A stretch of 64,000 nt of DNA from Micromonospora sp. LH3U1 (lineage in GTDB: Bacteria > Actinomycetota > Actinomycetes > Mycobacteriales > Micromonosporaceae): assembly GCF_028475105.1 (NCBI RefSeq), contig NZ_CP116936.1, forward strand, positions 2,851,501 through 2,915,500, in the 5' to 3' direction. This document shows, in pieces, positions 62,276 to 64,000 of this stretch (positions within the stretch are counted from its first letter, which is position 1; each line of letters starts with the position of its first letter). The notes under the pieces are model-generated. The model saw nothing but the letters and a program-made list of their open reading frames with translations, was not told where the DNA came from and did not search any database. The position numbers were made by a program, and so were the translations under genes.

Positions 62276-63505
62276 TCAGCCGTTGTCGATCAGACTGGCG
62301 ATCTCGTTGTAGATCAGGTGAGCCTTCGCGCCCTGGTTCGACGGGCAACCGCCGAGGTGGTGCAGGGCGATCACCCGGTGGCTGGCGTTCAGCACCGGTG
62401 AGCCGGAGTTGCCGCCGGAGGTGTCACAGCTGTAGCTGATGTTGTAGGTGTTGTAGTTCGCGTTCTTCACTGTGCACGTCGCACCGTTCTGGCTGTCCTC
62501 GAAGATCGACAGTCGCTTCGGGTTGCCGTCGCCGTGCCCCGGGACGTACATCCGCGTGCCGGTGGTGGTGGCGGTCGTCGCCAGGTACAGGGTGCCGAAC
62601 CCCTGGATGTTGGCGAAGTTGTTCACCGAGTACAGGGTGTAGTCCAGCTGGCTGGAGCCACCGCTGCTCACCTTGTAGAGGGTGGCGCCGCTTACCTTGG
62701 TGCCGGCGCCCGGGTTTGAGCCGCCACAGGTGGCGCACTGGTAGTTGAACTGCATCTCACTGCCGCTGACGGCGGACTGCGTCGAGAAGCAGTGCTTGTT
62801 GGTCAGCATGCGGTTGGTGTTGCCGACCCGCCAGGTCGTGCACATCCCTCCGCCACTGATCAGCAGCCGCGCCACCGCCCTGCCCTTGGCGTACTCGTTG
62901 GGGTGGCTGCTCTGGTAGCAGACCACGTCGCGGCGGGCGTCGGTGCTGCAGACGGACTGCGTGGTGAAGTTGTTCTGCGTGATCTCCGCGGCGTCGTAGC
63001 CGCGCCAGAACCGGTCGATGGTCGCGGCGCTGCTGCGGGAGGCGCGGCTGCTGTGCAGCGTTACCACTGCGGTGTCGCCGTCCACCGACATGGCCCAGAA
63101 GCCCGGTTGTCCGTCCGTGGTGTAGTCCGCGCCGGTGGCCCGGTTGAGGTGGCGGTCGTACCGGTAGCTCTCCCGGCCGTCGGGGTTCGACACGGTCACG
63201 TACTCGCCGTCGGCGAGTCGCAGAGAGCTGAAGTGCACCTTGACGTACGACGCGCCGGGGTGCCGGATGATCTGCGTCCGGCCGTCCTGGGCGTAGGCCA
63301 GCGACCCGTTCATGGTCCGGAGTTCGCCGACCGTGGTGACGCCCTCGGCCGAGAACTGTTGCGATTCGGGTGCCCGCTGGGATTGCGGCGCGAGAGGTTG
63401 GACCGAGTACGCCTCGGCGGCGGGTACCGACAGCAAGCTCAGCCCGAGTGTGCCGGCGCCGAGCGCGACGGCCACCGTTCGTAGGCGGCGCAGGGCATGT
63501 TTCAT
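62276..63505 (-). CDS. Secreted trypsin-like serine protease
   Basis: 409 residues. A Sec signal peptide (positive RRLR, hydrophobic core, cleavage near PAAEA-Y at about 32). Propeptide-like segment to about 180, then the catalytic domain: H238 (LTNKHC), D288 (QLDYTLY), S367 (DTSGGNSGSPV), with several Cys pairs. It resembles secreted trypsin-like peptidases common in Micromonosporaceae. GGGAGGAG lies before ATG 63505, and a hairpin follows the stop. Extracellular role, probably nutritional; unrelated to the peptide locus. Confidence 0.9.
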   Translation of the reverse strand: MKHALRRLRTVAVALGAGTLGLSLLSVPAAEAYSVQPLAPQSQRAPESQQFSAEGVTTVGELRTMNGSLAYAQDGRTQIIRHPGASYVKVHFSSLRLADGEYVTVSNPDGRESYRYDRHLNRATGADYTTDGQPGFWAMSVDGDTAVVTLHSSRASRSSAATIDRFWRGYDAAEITQNNFTTQSVCSTDARRDVVCYQSSHPNEYAKGRAVARLLISGGGMCTTWRVGNTNRMLTNKHCFSTQSAVSGSEMQFNYQCATCGGSNPGAGTKVSGATLYKVSSGGSSQLDYTLYSVNNFANIQGFGTLYLATTATTTGTRMYVPGHGDGNPKRLSIFEDSQNGATCTVKNANYNTYNISYSCDTSGGNSGSPVLNASHRVIALHHLGGCPSNQGAKAHLIYNEIASLIDNG

Positions 63506-63815
63506 CGTCGCTCCTCCCGAGGAACCAGCACCCAGACGTGCTTGCAGCCTTCATACTCGAAGCCGAGCAAACATGCAAATCTATCTATCTCTGGGGGTGT
63601 TGCTGTGGCCCCACCGCTTCGCCGATCGGGCGGCAGTATGGACATGCCATTCGGGTGGAAGGTCGGCATGCAAGTCGCAGTTGTCGACGCCGGCCGACGC
63701 GGCGTCGCAGATTTGCACCCAAGGCGGCGACGCGTGTCGCAGGTCCGGGCCGAGCACGACGATGGTCCCGACGAATCTGTCCGGGCGGCGCGTCGGGACA
63801 CTGTGGTTAGCTGGC
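63506..63815. other. Upstream region of the protease gene
   Basis: No gene supported. It holds an AT-richer stretch (about 63570-63592, TGCAAATCTATCTATCTCT) that may contain the protease promoter; no operator could be defined. Confidence 0.4.
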
Positions 63816-63953
63816 TCAGCCGCTCTCGTCCACGAACTTGTAGTAGCTCATCCGGAAGCGTTGCAGCAGGGCACGCATGAACTCCGGACCGGCCTCCGGC
63901 GGAACCCGCGTCTCACCGACCGGCACGCCGTTGTCGTAGAAGTCCTGGGCCAA
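63816..63953 (-). CDS. Possible 45-residue small protein
   Basis: A short frame starting at TTG 63953, five bases after a strong GGAGGGAG site, and ending at TGA 63816. The product contains QDFYDNGVPVGETRVPPEAG and MRALLQRFRMSYYKFVDESG, a balanced non-repetitive composition typical of real small proteins. No family recognised; the right-hand context is cut by the window edge, so it could also be the tail of a longer gene with another start. Confidence 0.4.
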   Translation of the reverse strand: MAQDFYDNGVPVGETRVPPEAGPEFMRALLQRFRMSYYKFVDESG

Positions 63954-64000
63954 CCCGCTCCCTCCTGGTTCATCACGGCTTCGCCGGTCACCACAGGCTC

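Overview
High-GC actinomycete DNA, most likely Micromonosporaceae. This rests on GC-rich codon usage, GTG starts, many four-base start/stop overlaps, and the mix of SARP and LAL regulators, a LanM and a large NRPS; no marker gene fixes the genus. The window is dominated by one nonribosomal peptide (NRPS) locus of about 42 kb. I do not recognise its product.

Left flank (1 to about 9.5 kb): an accretion zone. Two perfect 41-bp copies of a tRNA 3' end (373-413 and 9456-9496, tRNA-Pro-like), each followed by a hairpin, bracket about 9 kb. Inside are gene relics (DUF2804 C-terminus, frameshifted IS5-type transposase), a glycoside hydrolase family 2/MFS pair, a five-gene type VII secretion-associated cassette ending in a deaminase-like toxin and its Imm1-like immunity protein, and a DUF1963 protein. 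A frameshifted epoxide hydrolase relic lies just outside. No integrase and no intact tRNA is visible.

9.9-17.2 kb: an alpha/beta hydrolase, a LAL-type LuxR regulator, and a class II lanthipeptide pair: LanM synthetase with a small coupled ORF ending in a Thr-Thr-Cys-Cys core.

17.4-59.4 kb: the NRPS locus. A SARP regulator is followed by a fatty-acid-like set (two hot-dog dehydratase-like proteins, FabG, an opposing SDR, a KASIII, an ACP) and a free-standing condensation protein. These look designed to make a short, probably alpha,beta-unsaturated acyl chain and join it to the first amino acid. SbnA/SbnB homologues should supply L-2,3-diaminopropionate, followed by an MbtH-like protein and two NRPSs (1,665 and 7,754 residues; nine adenylation domains). 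The second NRPS has six condensation-type domains with damaged HHxxxDG motifs and ends in a fused penicillin-binding-protein-like domain in place of an alpha/beta-hydrolase thioesterase. A carbamoyltransferase lacking ornithine-binding motifs, an MFS exporter, a SyrP-like Fe(II)/2-oxoglutarate oxygenase and a type II thioesterase complete it. Five 11-bp-period TAT direct repeats sit before every predicted biosynthetic transcript and are candidate SARP operators.

Right flank (59.6-64 kb): Nudix hydrolase, small membrane protein, two hypothetical proteins, an odd tRNA with an AGG anticodon, a secreted trypsin-like protease, and a possible 45-residue ORF at the edge.
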